Source: Thermoleophilia bacterium
GTDB taxonomy: Bacteria > Actinomycetota > Thermoleophilia > Gaiellales > Gaiellaceae
Direction of reading: 5' to 3'
NCBI GenBank assembly: GCA_017882615.1
Contig: JADGPD010000001.1
Coordinates: 1-46,530 of the forward strand
DNA length: 46,530 nt
Shown here: positions 7,044 to 14,615 of the stretch, one piece after another
How the letters are laid out: each line of letters begins with the position of its first letter
Position numbering within the stretch: the stretch's first letter is position 1
Made by a program: the position numbers and the translations under genes
Notes under the pieces: generated by a model
Told to the model about the DNA's origin: nothing
Database searches by the model: none
What the model saw: only the letters and a program-made list of their open reading frames with translations

Positions 7044-7913
7044 ATGAGAAGTTGTGGACGCGCGCTACTCGCGCTGATAATTGCGGTCTCGGTCGTCGGT
7101 ACGGCGATATCGGCCGTTTCGGCGGCTCCGGGAGCCGCGCCGAAAGGCCGCTTCAAGGTTAACGGACACAAGCTCTATCTCACCTGTGCAGGCGGCGGCA
7201 GGCCGGTGGTGGTGCTCGACGCCGGGCTCGGAAGCGATCACGGAATCTGGGCCGATCCAGCCCGTAGCGCAAAGCGCTTGCACACGCGCGTCTGCGCCTA
7301 TGATCGCTACGGCATCGGTCGCAGCGACCGAACGAACAAGGCCAAGACGATCGGAGCGGCGGCGGTCGATCTTCACGGGCTTCTGCTCGAGGCCAAGCTG
7401 AAGGCGCCATACGTACTCGTCGCCCACTCGATCGCGGGCCTGGTCGATCGCGAGTTCGCGAGGCGCTATCCGAAGAGCGTCGCCGGCATGGTCCTGCTCG
7501 ATACGGCGCCCGACGACTGGGACACCTACACGGGAACGAAGACGTTCGTCTTCGGAGGAGAGAGCCTCGACGTCGTCGCTGCCTCGGCTGCACTACGCGC
7601 CCGAGATTCGCTGGGCGCCAAGCCGCTGATCGTGATCGAATCGGGCAACCCGGTAGACGTCTCGGGCTGGGTCAGCGGCAAGAGCGATTTCTATGCCTAC
7701 TGGGACTCCGCGCAGCGCGCGCTGGCGCGAATCTCGAGCAACTCGATCTTCGCGGTAGCCACGTCGATCGGCCACGAGATCACGGTCAACGCGCCGGCTC
7801 TAACCGAGGAGACGATGCGGCTGGTCGTGAACGCCGTGCGCACGAAGGCGACGCTGCCGGCGTGCGCCGCCAGCACGTTGCCGAAGAAAGGCGGCGCCTG
7901 CGATGCCGCGTAA
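7044..7913 (+). CDS. Exported alpha/beta hydrolase
   Basis: The 289-aa protein begins with a signal peptide (about residues 5-28) and continues as a single alpha/beta-hydrolase domain. The nucleophile is Ser129 in the elbow VAHSIAG, where the usual first Gly of GxSxG is Ala; the acid is probably Asp153 (LLDTAP) or a later Asp, and the base is His244 in SIGHEI. The oxyanion region is around LDAGLGSDHG. The order matches small secreted esterase/lipase-like hydrolases of Actinobacteria. The substrate cannot be predicted. The start is supported by ggagcagggg just upstream. A GC-rich hairpin follows the stop. Confidence 0.8.
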   Translation: MRSCGRALLALIIAVSVVGTAISAVSAAPGAAPKGRFKVNGHKLYLTCAGGGRPVVVLDAGLGSDHGIWADPARSAKRLHTRVCAYDRYGIGRSDRTNKAKTIGAAAVDLHGLLLEAKLKAPYVLVAHSIAGLVDREFARRYPKSVAGMVLLDTAPDDWDTYTGTKTFVFGGESLDVVAASAALRARDSLGAKPLIVIESGNPVDVSGWVSGKSDFYAYWDSAQRALARISSNSIFAVATSIGHEITVNAPALTEETMRLVVNAVRTKATLPACAASTLPKKGGACDAA

Positions 7914-7917
7914 CCGC

Positions 7918-7933
7918 GGCGCTCGGGGGCGCC
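7918..7933 (+). terminator. GC hairpin after the hydrolase gene
   Basis: ggcgc-tcgggg-gcgcc forms a 5-bp stem four bases after the stop codon. There is no T-tract, so termination is only possible, not certain. Confidence 0.35.
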
Positions 7934-7983
7934 GGCCTCGAGCAGCTGGGGAAAAGGGAATCGACCTCTAGCCGAGCCGGCTC

Positions 7984-8421
7984 TCAATCCTCGTCGCCGG
8001 GCGGGCGGCGTAGGTGCTTGGTGAACGAGCGCTGACGCTTCCCGGTCAGGCGCTTGAGAATCGCCGAGCGCGAGGGTCTGGTGGCGGTGCGCTCGGCCCT
8101 GGGCTCGAGCTCGCGGCGGATCTTCTCCAGCAATCGCGCGAGCGCGAGCTCCCGGTTGCGCAGCTGGCTGCGCTCGTCCTGCGAGACGGCGTGCACGCTG
8201 CGACCGAAGCGCTCGCGCAGGCGCTCTTTTGTCGCCTCGTCGAGCGAGCAGGAGTCGAGCTCGAGAAAGGCCTCGATCCGCGTCTCGTTCTTCTGCGCGT
8301 GCTGACCGCCCGGTCCGCTCGAGCGCGAGGCCCGGAAGCCCGCCTCGGCGCGCGCTATCTCGAGCGTCCGCCGAAGTGCGTCCGCGTTCGCACTTCGCTC
8401 GTCTGGCCTTTTCGACTTCAT
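7984..8421 (-). CDS. arfB: Peptide chain release factor-like ribosome rescue protein ArfB
   Basis: The 145-aa protein carries the GGQ motif at residues 38-40 in the context SSGPGGQHAQKNETRIE, the peptidyl-tRNA hydrolysis loop of class I release factors. There is no codon-recognition domain, and the C-terminal tail is rich in Arg and Lys. Length and layout match ArfB (YaeJ), which enters the A site of ribosomes stalled at the 3' end of broken mRNA and frees the nascent chain. ATG 8421 gives the family's usual length, although its ribosome-binding box (ccggag) is unusually close. It is convergent with the hydrolase gene and divergent from the 108-aa gene at 8623. Confidence 0.88.
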   Translation of the reverse strand: MKSKRPDERSANADALRRTLEIARAEAGFRASRSSGPGGQHAQKNETRIEAFLELDSCSLDEATKERLRERFGRSVHAVSQDERSQLRNRELALARLLEKIRRELEPRAERTATRPSRSAILKRLTGKRQRSFTKHLRRPPGDED

Positions 8422-8622
8422 CTCCGGATGATCGCAGGGCCGCGACCGCCGCGCGCAAGGGCTGGAGCCGCCGAAACAGCAATAACTTGTCTGGGGGATA
8501 TATTTGAGCTCCCGCCGGTCGATCAATGGTGTACGCCACGGCCGCCGCAGTTCACCATCGTGCTGGCCCGCTGAACTGGAGTCGTGGGTGCCATATCCGT
8601 GTGATTCTCAGGGGGGGAGTAC

Positions 8623-8949
8623 GTGTCCCGCATCGAGAACCAAGCCGCAAACGGTAGCCGCAGACGCTCAGAAAGCTTGCAAGCCGCGCTTCATCAGCTA
8701 AGAGAACAGAGGTCCAACACGGCACTCGCCATGCCGTCGGGGTCCGTCTACGGCGGAGCGCTCCTCAAGGCGCGAGACGCCGTACGCATAACGAGAGATT
8801 TGGACGCGGTGCCCAGTGGATCGGAGGGCGTGATCCTCGGCTGGTATGCCAACGAGCCCGAGAACGTGATCGTCAGCCTTCACCAGGGCGGGGTCGAGAA
8901 CCTGCCGCGCGCATCGCTCGAGCTGATCGAAGTCGAATCGGCCGCGTAA
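8623..8949 (+). CDS. Hypothetical protein (108 aa)
   Basis: This frame starts at a GTG five bases after a gggggggag box. The first 40 residues are polar and rich in Arg, Gln and Ser. The C-terminal 65 residues alternate hydrophobic positions in a beta pattern (DAVRITRDLDAVPSGSEGVI and following), which looks like a small SH3-like or KOW-like barrel. I do not recognise a family. A strong hairpin follows the stop codon and separates it from the convergent pilus gene. Confidence 0.65.
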   Translation: MSRIENQAANGSRRRSESLQAALHQLREQRSNTALAMPSGSVYGGALLKARDAVRITRDLDAVPSGSEGVILGWYANEPENVIVSLHQGGVENLPRASLELIEVESAA

Positions 8950-8971
8950 ACCCGTGCCGCGGGCTTAGATG

Positions 8972-9009
8972 CGAAGCGGGAGAACCGGCGGGCCGGCTCT
9001 CCCGCTTCG
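8972..9009. terminator. Bidirectional terminator-like hairpin
   Basis: A perfect 12-bp stem (8972-8983 with 8998-9009) with an inner ccgg/ccgg pairing sits between two convergent genes ending at 8949 and 9016. Read in either direction it is short of a long T-tract, yet its strength and position fit a shared terminator. Confidence 0.65.
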
Positions 9010-9015
9010 ATATTC

Positions 9016-10254
9016 CTACGGGGTGTCGTTGCCGATCAGCCCCGAGGCGCCGCGCGAGAAATCGGCGGCGATCGCGAGGTAGACCTTGCTCAGATCGCCC
9101 GAGCTGGGCTCGACATAGAACTGATCGCTCGAAGTGGCGATCTGTTGTATAGCCGAGTAGGCGGTGATCGACGGCGTCTCGAGCGGCCCGCTGGCGCCGT
9201 TGTAGCGACAGGTGTTGGCGCCGCCGTCCACGGCGTTCAGGTCGTAGCCGATCGAGTAGATGATCGTTCCGTTCGACTTGACGCCCCCGGCCGAGCTCAC
9301 GCCCTGATGGCAGGGCTGCTTGCGGTAGGGGGAACTCGTCGCGTAGTAGGTCGGGCCGATGTTGGCTGCGCCGTCCGAGAAGAAGATGATCACGTGGTCG
9401 ACTCCGGTTCTTCCGTGGAGGTTCAGCTCGGCCTGCGCCTTCTCGATCGCGGTCGCGTAGGAAGTATTGCCAGCCGCCTTAATGCAGTCGATCGTCGAAA
9501 CCAGTTGCGACGAGCTGTTGAGCTCACCGGTCTTGGTCGCATAGTCGTTCGAGAGCGGAACGACTACATACGGGCTCGAGGTCGAGTTGTAGTTCGTGTC
9601 GGTGGGCGTACTACAGCGGTTCGCCACGCTGGCTGCCGGTGGGAAGATGGCCAGCCCCACCCGCTGTCTGGCGGGCTCTAGCAGGGTGAGGAACTCCTTC
9701 AGCGCGGTCTTCTCGTTGTTCAGGTCAGTGCAGGCCGGATCGCTCTTCCCATAATGGTCCTGGCACATCGAGCCCGTGCGGTCGACGACGAGCATCAGGT
9801 CCAGCGGCTTGACGCCGCAGTACGAGCAGGCGGTCGCCCTGGCCTTGATGGCGAAGGACGTGATCCCGAGCACACGAGAGAAGAACGTCGGCACCTCGGC
9901 CGATTCCTCGGCGACGACGGCATTCGCCGGATCGCAGCCGGGCAGGCTGGTCAGGCACTTGGTCGTGATCGTCTCGGAGACACTCCCGATGTTCTTGAGC
10001 TGGTTCTTTCCTACCGGGCTCGTTCCGAATTCCTGCGCCGTGGCCTTGGCCTCACCGGCATCGGGCAGCTTTTGTGCTCCCGCCAGCGCTGCGGCATCGG
10101 CCGAGGCCTGGAGCGAGCGGTGCGCGTAGTAGACGTATCCGACGTCGATTGCGAGCGCGGCAAGTGCGAGTAGCGCCACCATCGCGATCACCGCGAGCAC
10201 GATCGTTTGCCCGTCCTCGCCCGATCGGCGCCGGAGGCGAGTGTGCAGTTGCAT
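9016..10254 (-). CDS. tadG: TadG-like pseudopilin-type protein with vWA domain
   Basis: The 412-aa product starts at ATG 10254 behind an excellent site (agggaggt). Residues 12-40 contain EDGQTIVLAVIAM and a membrane helix, the TadE/TadG-type N-terminus (Flp-related 'putative Flp pilus-assembly' segment), then the DVGYVYYAHRSLQASADAAA segment typical of TadG. A von Willebrand A domain follows from about residue 150, with a MIDAS-like D158-R-T-G-S162 and a second acidic loop SDGAAN. Seven or more Cys occur in the external part. TadG proteins sit in the membrane and act in pilus biogenesis or presentation; the vWA domain suggests metal-dependent ligand binding. It is the last gene of the leftward arm, four bases after the DUF192 gene, whose stop codon overlaps this gene's ribosome-binding site. 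Confidence 0.85.
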   Translation of the reverse strand: MQLHTRLRRRSGEDGQTIVLAVIAMVALLALAALAIDVGYVYYAHRSLQASADAAALAGAQKLPDAGEAKATAQEFGTSPVGKNQLKNIGSVSETITTKCLTSLPGCDPANAVVAEESAEVPTFFSRVLGITSFAIKARATACSYCGVKPLDLMLVVDRTGSMCQDHYGKSDPACTDLNNEKTALKEFLTLLEPARQRVGLAIFPPAASVANRCSTPTDTNYNSTSSPYVVVPLSNDYATKTGELNSSSQLVSTIDCIKAAGNTSYATAIEKAQAELNLHGRTGVDHVIIFFSDGAANIGPTYYATSSPYRKQPCHQGVSSAGGVKSNGTIIYSIGYDLNAVDGGANTCRYNGASGPLETPSITAYSAIQQIATSSDQFYVEPSSGDLSKVYLAIAADFSRGASGLIGNDTP

Positions 10255-10258
10255 CTCG

Positions 10259-10777
10259 TTACCTCCCTTCGGGAACTGGAATCGAGAAGGCGAGCGCCAT
10301 GCCGATTCGAGTTCTGGGGTCGGCGGAGTCGGTCGACTCCGTCTGGCTTTCGTATCGAGGGGGCAAATCAGGTTCGTTCGCCGGGCGCGCAACGTCGCGC
10401 GGCGAGATGAATCGCAACTTCTCGCCGGGCTCGATCCCGCGCGCGCGCGCAACGCCGGCGGAAAGCTCCAGCACAGTGGCCGCGCCGCGCTTGGCGGCCG
10501 CCCGCCAGGGCGCCAGGTCGTGTGCGATGTGCAGCACCACGCCGTCTCGATCGAGAAAGAGGGCGTCGATCGAGAAGTTCATGAAGGCCGTGTGAATCGC
10601 GCTCGCCGGGCGCAGTAGCAAAGCCTCACCGGCATTGAGATAGCGCCGCCCGAGCAGACCGCGCATGCGGCTGAGCGGCCCGTCGGCGACGCGGCAGCGA
10701 TCGCAGAGCGTGCGGCCGGCCGCGTCGCAGACGAGCAGGACGCGGCCTCTATCGGGTATCGATGGTCTAGTAGCCAA
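10259..10777 (-). CDS. DUF192 family protein
   Basis: The core (about residues 30-125) matches the DUF192/COG1430 pattern: RMRGLLGR, an IHTAFMNFSIDALFLDRDG strand-turn and a closing LELSAGVARARGIEPGEKL. The family is small, beta-rich and of unknown function, often next to pilus or secretion genes in Actinobacteria. The C-terminal 40 residues are polar and not part of the domain. The most upstream start is TTG 10777, which overlaps the end of the peptidase gene by 11 bases with no clear ribosome-binding site, so translation is probably coupled. A later start would cut into the domain. Confidence 0.75.
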   Translation of the reverse strand: MATRPSIPDRGRVLLVCDAAGRTLCDRCRVADGPLSRMRGLLGRRYLNAGEALLLRPASAIHTAFMNFSIDALFLDRDGVVLHIAHDLAPWRAAAKRGAATVLELSAGVARARGIEPGEKLRFISPRDVARPANEPDLPPRYESQTESTDSADPRTRIGMALAFSIPVPEGR

Positions 10778-12380
10778 TGTGGATGTGGTCGTAGTGGTCG
10801 GCGAGTGGGAAGGACGGGCCGCCGAAGCCCAGCAGCGAGATCACCTGGCGCGGCAGCATCTCGGCCGGCAGGAGCAGGATCTGCTTGACGGCTCGCGCGG
10901 TCACGCTCGATTCCTGCTGGTGCCCGTAGATCGATACGTCGTCGAGCGCACCGATGTCGAGGCCTCGCCCGTAGATGTGGGCCGAGATAACTCCGGGCCT
11001 GGCGTACAGACGGTGACCGCTGATCAGGCAGGAAACGCGGACGTCGCCGAAGGACTCGCTCAGGAAGGCGATCATCGCCAGCACGCGCACGTCGACCCGC
11101 CCGACGGAGATGTCCTCGCGTCCGCCCGGGTAGATCTCGATGCGCTGATCGGCCAGGATCTTGGCCGCCAGAGCGTCCTTGCTGTCGGCGAGGCCGTTGA
11201 CGAGAGCGTCCAGCCCCAGCGCCTTGTAGTAGTGCTCCAGCACCAGCGCGCGCCGGGTGAAGAGCGCATCCTGCTTGTAAGCCAGCAGCGTCTCTCGGTC
11301 GCCGGCCTGAGCGTGAAGCGGACCGAGAACGGCCGCCTCCCGCTGCAATACAGGCAGCGAGACTTGGCCCGTGCTGTCCAGTCGCTCTGTGCGAAGAACG
11401 GCAAGCAGGAAGGCCCAATCGAGACCCTCGGCCGAGCTCGAGGTACGAAGCTGCTCGGCAAACTCGCGTGACAGCCGGAGCGACGCAGGAGTCGGGTCCG
11501 GCAGAGGTTGATCGATCCAGCGCACGTCTCCCGCGGGAGCGCTCGAGCCAGCCTCGGGCTCGATCTCGCTCGGCTTCGGCGCCTTGTGCAACGAGGCGTA
11601 GCCGGCCTTTGCTTGCTTGCGCTTATGTCCCGAGGACTTCGCCTGTGGTTGCGGCTCGAGCAGCTGCACCGGCTTGGCTTCAGGCTGAGTAGTCACCTCC
11701 GCCGCGGGAGCGTCCGGAGATCCGTTCGAGGCCGTTCCCGTTGCCGAATCGCTTGCCGGTGAGGCGGCCGGCGGTGGAGATGCGACGGTCGTCGTGGCCG
11801 GAGCCGCTTCGACATCACCGGCAGGCTGATCGCCGGCCGGGGCCGCCGCGGTGGTTGTGGCAGCGGTCGTCGTCTCGTCTGGAACCGGGGCGGGCGCGCT
11901 CGGGTCGGGCGCGCTCGAGCTCGTTGTGACGGATTCCTCGGTCGTGGTCGTGACGGTTGTCGTGATCTCTGTCGTAGAAGCGGTCGTGTCCGTGGTCTCC
12001 GTCGCGGTCGCATCAGTGGTCGCGTCGGTCGTCTGCGTCTCGACCGCCGCCGCCTCGGGCGACGAAGAGACGATCGTGGCGACTTCGTTTCCGGCCGCCG
12101 CCGTCAGCGCGGCACCGGCGAAGAAGAGCAAGGTGAAAGCGACGGTGACCGCCCGGCGCCGGCGCGGCGGACCCGCTCGCTCGGGCTCGCGCGGCGGACG
12201 AGGCCCGACCTGCACGAGGCGCGGTCCCGCGGGATCGCCCAGACTGGTTGGCCAGAAGACGAACCCGTCATCCTCGAGCCCGGTCTCCCTTTCCACTGCC
12301 TCGTCGCGCTCGTTCTTCGCGGCGGGCCCGGACCGGTCTTCGGCCTCCCGCTTGCGCGCGGACTCTCGTCTCTTCCTCAT
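10767..12380 (-). CDS. Membrane-anchored LAS-type metallopeptidase homologue with long Thr/Ser/Pro/Ala linker
   Basis: The 537-aa protein has a charged cytoplasmic N-terminus (1-75), one membrane helix (about 77-97), a low-complexity Thr/Ala/Ser/Pro-rich external stalk (about 100-265), a middle helical domain with WAFLLAVLRTERL (about 310-440) and a C-terminal domain. That last domain carries His468-x6-Asp475 in SAHIYGRGLDIG and a final H-x-H (532-534) in DHIHIGY. These are the zinc ligands of LAS peptidases (VanY, MepA, lysostaphin fold), which cut peptidoglycan peptides. It could open or remodel the wall for the pilus. The middle part loosely resembles muralytic helical domains, but I cannot name it. 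The start has gagggggag 7 bases upstream. Confidence 0.65.
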   Translation of the reverse strand: MRKRRESARKREAEDRSGPAAKNERDEAVERETGLEDDGFVFWPTSLGDPAGPRLVQVGPRPPREPERAGPPRRRRAVTVAFTLLFFAGAALTAAAGNEVATIVSSSPEAAAVETQTTDATTDATATETTDTTASTTEITTTVTTTTEESVTTSSSAPDPSAPAPVPDETTTAATTTAAAPAGDQPAGDVEAAPATTTVASPPPAASPASDSATGTASNGSPDAPAAEVTTQPEAKPVQLLEPQPQAKSSGHKRKQAKAGYASLHKAPKPSEIEPEAGSSAPAGDVRWIDQPLPDPTPASLRLSREFAEQLRTSSSAEGLDWAFLLAVLRTERLDSTGQVSLPVLQREAAVLGPLHAQAGDRETLLAYKQDALFTRRALVLEHYYKALGLDALVNGLADSKDALAAKILADQRIEIYPGGREDISVGRVDVRVLAMIAFLSESFGDVRVSCLISGHRLYARPGVISAHIYGRGLDIGALDDVSIYGHQQESSVTARAVKQILLLPAEMLPRQVISLLGFGGPSFPLADHYDHIHIGY

Positions 12381-12780
12381 CTACGGCTCCCCCTCATTTC
12401 AATCGGCGCCGAGATCACGCTCGGCACGGATAGCTATCTGCTTCCAGCCGCGATGGAACTTTCACACTATGCAATCAGCAAAGCCGTTAGCGGTTCCCCC
12501 AATGAGGTGAATTACCGGTTGCGATAGCTAGAACGAGTGAAGAACGCGCAAATCCCTGCGTTGAGGGATTTTGAGTCCGCGTCACTTTCTCGATTGTGAC
12601 CTCGACAAACACGGCGGCGCGGCCACGCCACGAACCACTAGGGGGAGGTTAGCGGCGTGATGTATTCAAGCGCACCGCACGTGTTGAGCGACAAGACGGA
12701 TGTGGGGGCATATTCCCGCCTGTCGTTCTGCGCTGAGGCCTCTGCCTGCCGTGTAAACAAGAAGGGGGGGTGCACTTCAC
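12381..12780. other. Divergent intergenic region of the pilus locus
   Basis: About 400 bp separate the two arms of the Tad locus and must contain promoters for both. It holds a perfect 8-bp stem-loop (aaatccct/agggattt, 12551-12558 with 12565-12572, 6-nt loop, followed by ttgag) and a short open frame from 12660 that runs into the pilin gene. The stem-loop could terminate a small transcript or bind a regulator. Promoter boxes cannot be assigned with confidence. Confidence 0.5.
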
Positions 12781-12821
12781 ATGCGCATGATCGCGCGTTT
12801 GCATTTGTTCCTGATGCGTGA
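12660..12821 (+). CDS. Possible leader peptide overlapping the pilin gene (53 aa)
   Basis: A frame starting at ATG 12660 (or the GTG just before it at 12657) follows a strong agggggagg box at 12640-12648. It runs 53 codons and ends inside the pilin gene, 41 bases past the pilin start, in another frame. The product has four Cys and no signal or membrane segment. It may be a translated leader influencing pilin expression, or only a chance frame under a good ribosome-binding-like box. Confidence 0.25.
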   Translation: MYSSAPHVLSDKTDVGAYSRLSFCAEASACRVNKKGGCTSHAHDRAFAFVPDA

Positions 12822-12954
12822 CGAGGGGCAGACGATGGCCGAGTACGGCGTCGTTCTGGCCGTGATTACCGTTCTCACAGTGGGAGTATTTACGCTGCTG
12901 TCCGGTGGAATCACCACCGCAATCAACAAGGTCATCGCTGTACTGCCCAAGTAG
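12781..12954 (+). CDS. flp: Flp-type pilin (57 aa)
   Basis: The short frame encodes a 57-residue prepilin: a basic leader (MRMIARLHLFLMRDEG), then QTMAEYG and a hydrophobic stretch to about residue 50. The prepilin-peptidase site would be G16|Q17, giving Gly followed by four residues and Glu-Tyr, the Flp signature. The mature pilin would be 41 residues, typical for Flp major pilins. A gaaggggg box lies about 12 bases upstream of the ATG. It is the first gene of the rightward arm and the likely structural subunit of the fibre. Confidence 0.9.
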   Translation: MRMIARLHLFLMRDEGQTMAEYGVVLAVITVLTVGVFTLLSGGITTAINKVIAVLPK

Positions 12955-13018
12955 GCAGAGAACGAAGATATGCACCGGATGTGAAAAAGATCGCCGGGGG
13001 GGATGAGGGGGAACACGA

Positions 13019-13204
13019 ATGAAGCCGATCTCGAAGACCCGTTCGTTCGGTCGCTCAAGCCGCAAGCGCGAGGCTGGACGAACGGCACCCGAGAAAGCGA
13101 TCGTTCTCCTCGTGAAAACGATCAGCCTTACGGCAATGTTCGTGATCCTCTCCGGCGACGTACCTAGGGCCATTGAGAAGGCGGCGCGGCCTTTGACGGC
13201 CTAG
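13019..13204 (+). CDS. Small cationic membrane protein in the tad operon (61 aa)
   Basis: Between the pilin and TadE lies a 61-aa frame starting at ATG 13019 after gaggggga. Its first 25 residues hold ten Arg or Lys; residues 27-46 form one hydrophobic helix (AIVLLVKTISLTAMFVILSG); the tail is short and mixed. No Gly-x4-Glu-Tyr prepilin site is present, so it is not a second Flp pilin. It could be an assembly factor or minor membrane component. I do not recognise a family. Confidence 0.6.
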   Translation: MKPISKTRSFGRSSRKREAGRTAPEKAIVLLVKTISLTAMFVILSGDVPRAIEKAARPLTA

Positions 13205-13217
13205 TCGCCAAGAGTGT

Positions 13218-13248
13218 GGGCGGGCCTTCTGGTGCGGAAGGTCCGCCC
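13218..13248 (+). terminator. Strong hairpin between the 61-aa gene and tadE
   Basis: A 12-bp stem (13218-13229 with 13237-13248, one G-T pair, 7-nt loop) stands between the stop codon at 13204 and the tadE start at 13270. It has no T-tract directly after it. It may attenuate transcription, so that pilin mRNA exceeds mRNA of the assembly genes, a common need in pilus operons. Confidence 0.5.
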
Positions 13249-13269
13249 CGACTGTTTCGGGGGGATGAA

Positions 13270-13674
13270 ATGAGGGGGAGCGTGAGAAACCGGGATAGAG
13301 CCCGCCGCGAGGGGGGTCAGGCGATGGTCGAGTTCGTCATCGTGCTACCTATCCTTTGCGTGCTCCTGTTCGGGATCGTGCAGTTCGGGATCACCTTCAA
13401 CCACTACCTCACGCTGACCGACTCGGTTCGCGCCGGCGCTCGCAGGGCGGCGGTATCTCGCGAGGCGAGTGACCCGGTCGGCGCGGCCGTCTCGGAGGTG
13501 CGCTCCTCCGCCGCGGACCTGAATCAAAGCGACCTGACCGTCAATGTCACGTCGAGCTGGGCGCCCGGTGGCGACGTCACGGTCACGGCGAAGTATCCCT
13601 ACACGATAAACATCATGGGAATCGTCGTGAATTCCGGAGAGTTGTCGAGTTCTACGACCGAGCGAGTTGAATGA
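13270..13674 (+). CDS. tadE: TadE-family pseudopilin
   Basis: The 134-aa protein has a basic N-terminus and the TadE motif EGGQAMVEFVIVLPIL (from about residue 14), in which Gly-Gln begins a prepilin-like cleavage site, then a membrane helix and an NHYLTLTDSVRAGARRAA segment typical of the family. The C-terminal half is a beta-rich external domain. TadE is a minor pseudopilin needed for Tad pilus biogenesis. ATG 13270 is chosen after a gggggga box; a GTG 12 bases later has its box too close. Confidence 0.85.
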   Translation: MRGSVRNRDRARREGGQAMVEFVIVLPILCVLLFGIVQFGITFNHYLTLTDSVRAGARRAAVSREASDPVGAAVSEVRSSAADLNQSDLTVNVTSSWAPGGDVTVTAKYPYTINIMGIVVNSGELSSSTTERVE

Positions 13675-13722
13675 GAGAACGTGCTGCCTCTATGAGGCGG
13701 GCAAGGCGCGCAACTAGCACCA

Positions 13723-13745
13723 ATAACGCACTGTCGATAACGCAC
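13723..13745 (+). repeat. Two 9-bp direct repeats upstream of cpaB
   Basis: ataacgcac occurs at 13723-13731 and 13737-13745, with a 14-bp period, in a 170-bp gap that is clearly more AT-rich than its surroundings. The spacing is not a clean helical turn. It may be an activator site for a second promoter in the rightward arm, just ahead of cpaB. Confidence 0.35.
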
Positions 13746-13847
13746 GAGAAGATTATGGACTCGAAATACAAAGCACAAAGCGAGACTCGAGCATTACTGA
13801 TTCGTTAAGAGTCGCGCATACAACGGTCTAAAAAGGACGCACCGACA

Positions 13848-14615
13848 ATGACATACCGACTTCGAAACATATTGATTGCGCTCGGGTTGGCGGTTTTCGC
13901 CGCCATCCTGGTGAGCGTCTACGTGACGCAGTACAAGAACCACGTCGAAAACGGCCAATCAGGCGCCCAAGTCTATGTGGCGGCTCGCGACATTCCCGGC
14001 GGAACGGCGGGCGACGAGTTGATCGACGGGAAGTATCTGCGCAAGGAGTCGGTCAAGCGTGTGAATGTCGTTCGCGGTGCGATCACGGACACGAAGCAGA
14101 TTGCCGCGCGTTACGTCAGCGAGCCCCTTTACGAGGGTGACCAGCTCTCGCTAAGTCGTTTCGGGGAGGCCGGCGCCGAGGGTGCGCGCGGGCAGCTGAC
14201 AGGCGCCCAGCGCGCTCTGGAGATCGATGCGAAGCCGGCCCAGGTACTCGCCGGATCGCTCAAGACAGGCGACCACGTCGACGTGGTGGCCACCTGGTCG
14301 GCCCCGGAGGGCAGCTCCCACCACGTGAGCAAGATCGTGCTCAGAGACATCCTGGTGCTCGATGCGCCCACGGCGGGGTCATCGAGCTCGAGCGTGACAG
14401 GTGGCGCGAGCGGTACGACCACGGTGCAGCTCCGGGTAACCGACACGCAGGCGACCAAGCTCTTCTTCTTGGCCAAGAACGGTGAGTGGTCGCTGGCTCT
14501 GCGTCCGCCGGTGCGGGCCGGAGACAGCTCCGAGACGCTCACCGATGCAAAGACGATCGCCGCCGAGGGCGTGGGCGGATCCGTCTATCGGCAAGCGATG
14601 CAGGGGACGAACTGA
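13848..14615 (+). CDS. cpaB: Flp pilus assembly protein CpaB
   Basis: The 255-aa protein has one N-terminal membrane helix (about 7-27), then an SAF-like domain (VYVAARDIPGGTAGDELIDG) and a RcpC/CpaB domain containing ALEIDAKPAQVLAGSLKTGD and a VQLRVTDTQATKLFFLAKNG segment. In Gram-negative systems CpaB/RcpC links the secretin to the inner platform. Here no secretin is encoded, so it presumably acts at the wall or membrane. It starts after aaagga and ends with a 1-nt overlap (tgatg) with cpaE, which indicates translational coupling. Confidence 0.88.
   Translation: MTYRLRNILIALGLAVFAAILVSVYVTQYKNHVENGQSGAQVYVAARDIPGGTAGDELIDGKYLRKESVKRVNVVRGAITDTKQIAARYVSEPLYEGDQLSLSRFGEAGAEGARGQLTGAQRALEIDAKPAQVLAGSLKTGDHVDVVATWSAPEGSSHHVSKIVLRDILVLDAPTAGSSSSSVTGGASGTTTVQLRVTDTQATKLFFLAKNGEWSLALRPPVRAGDSSETLTDAKTIAAEGVGGSVYRQAMQGTN

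Noticed and set aside
12649-13173. Leftward 174-codon open frame opposite the Flp pilin and the 61-aa gene
   Set aside because: It lies antisense to two better-supported genes, has no ribosome-binding site and has the His/Arg/Ser-rich composition of a shadow frame.
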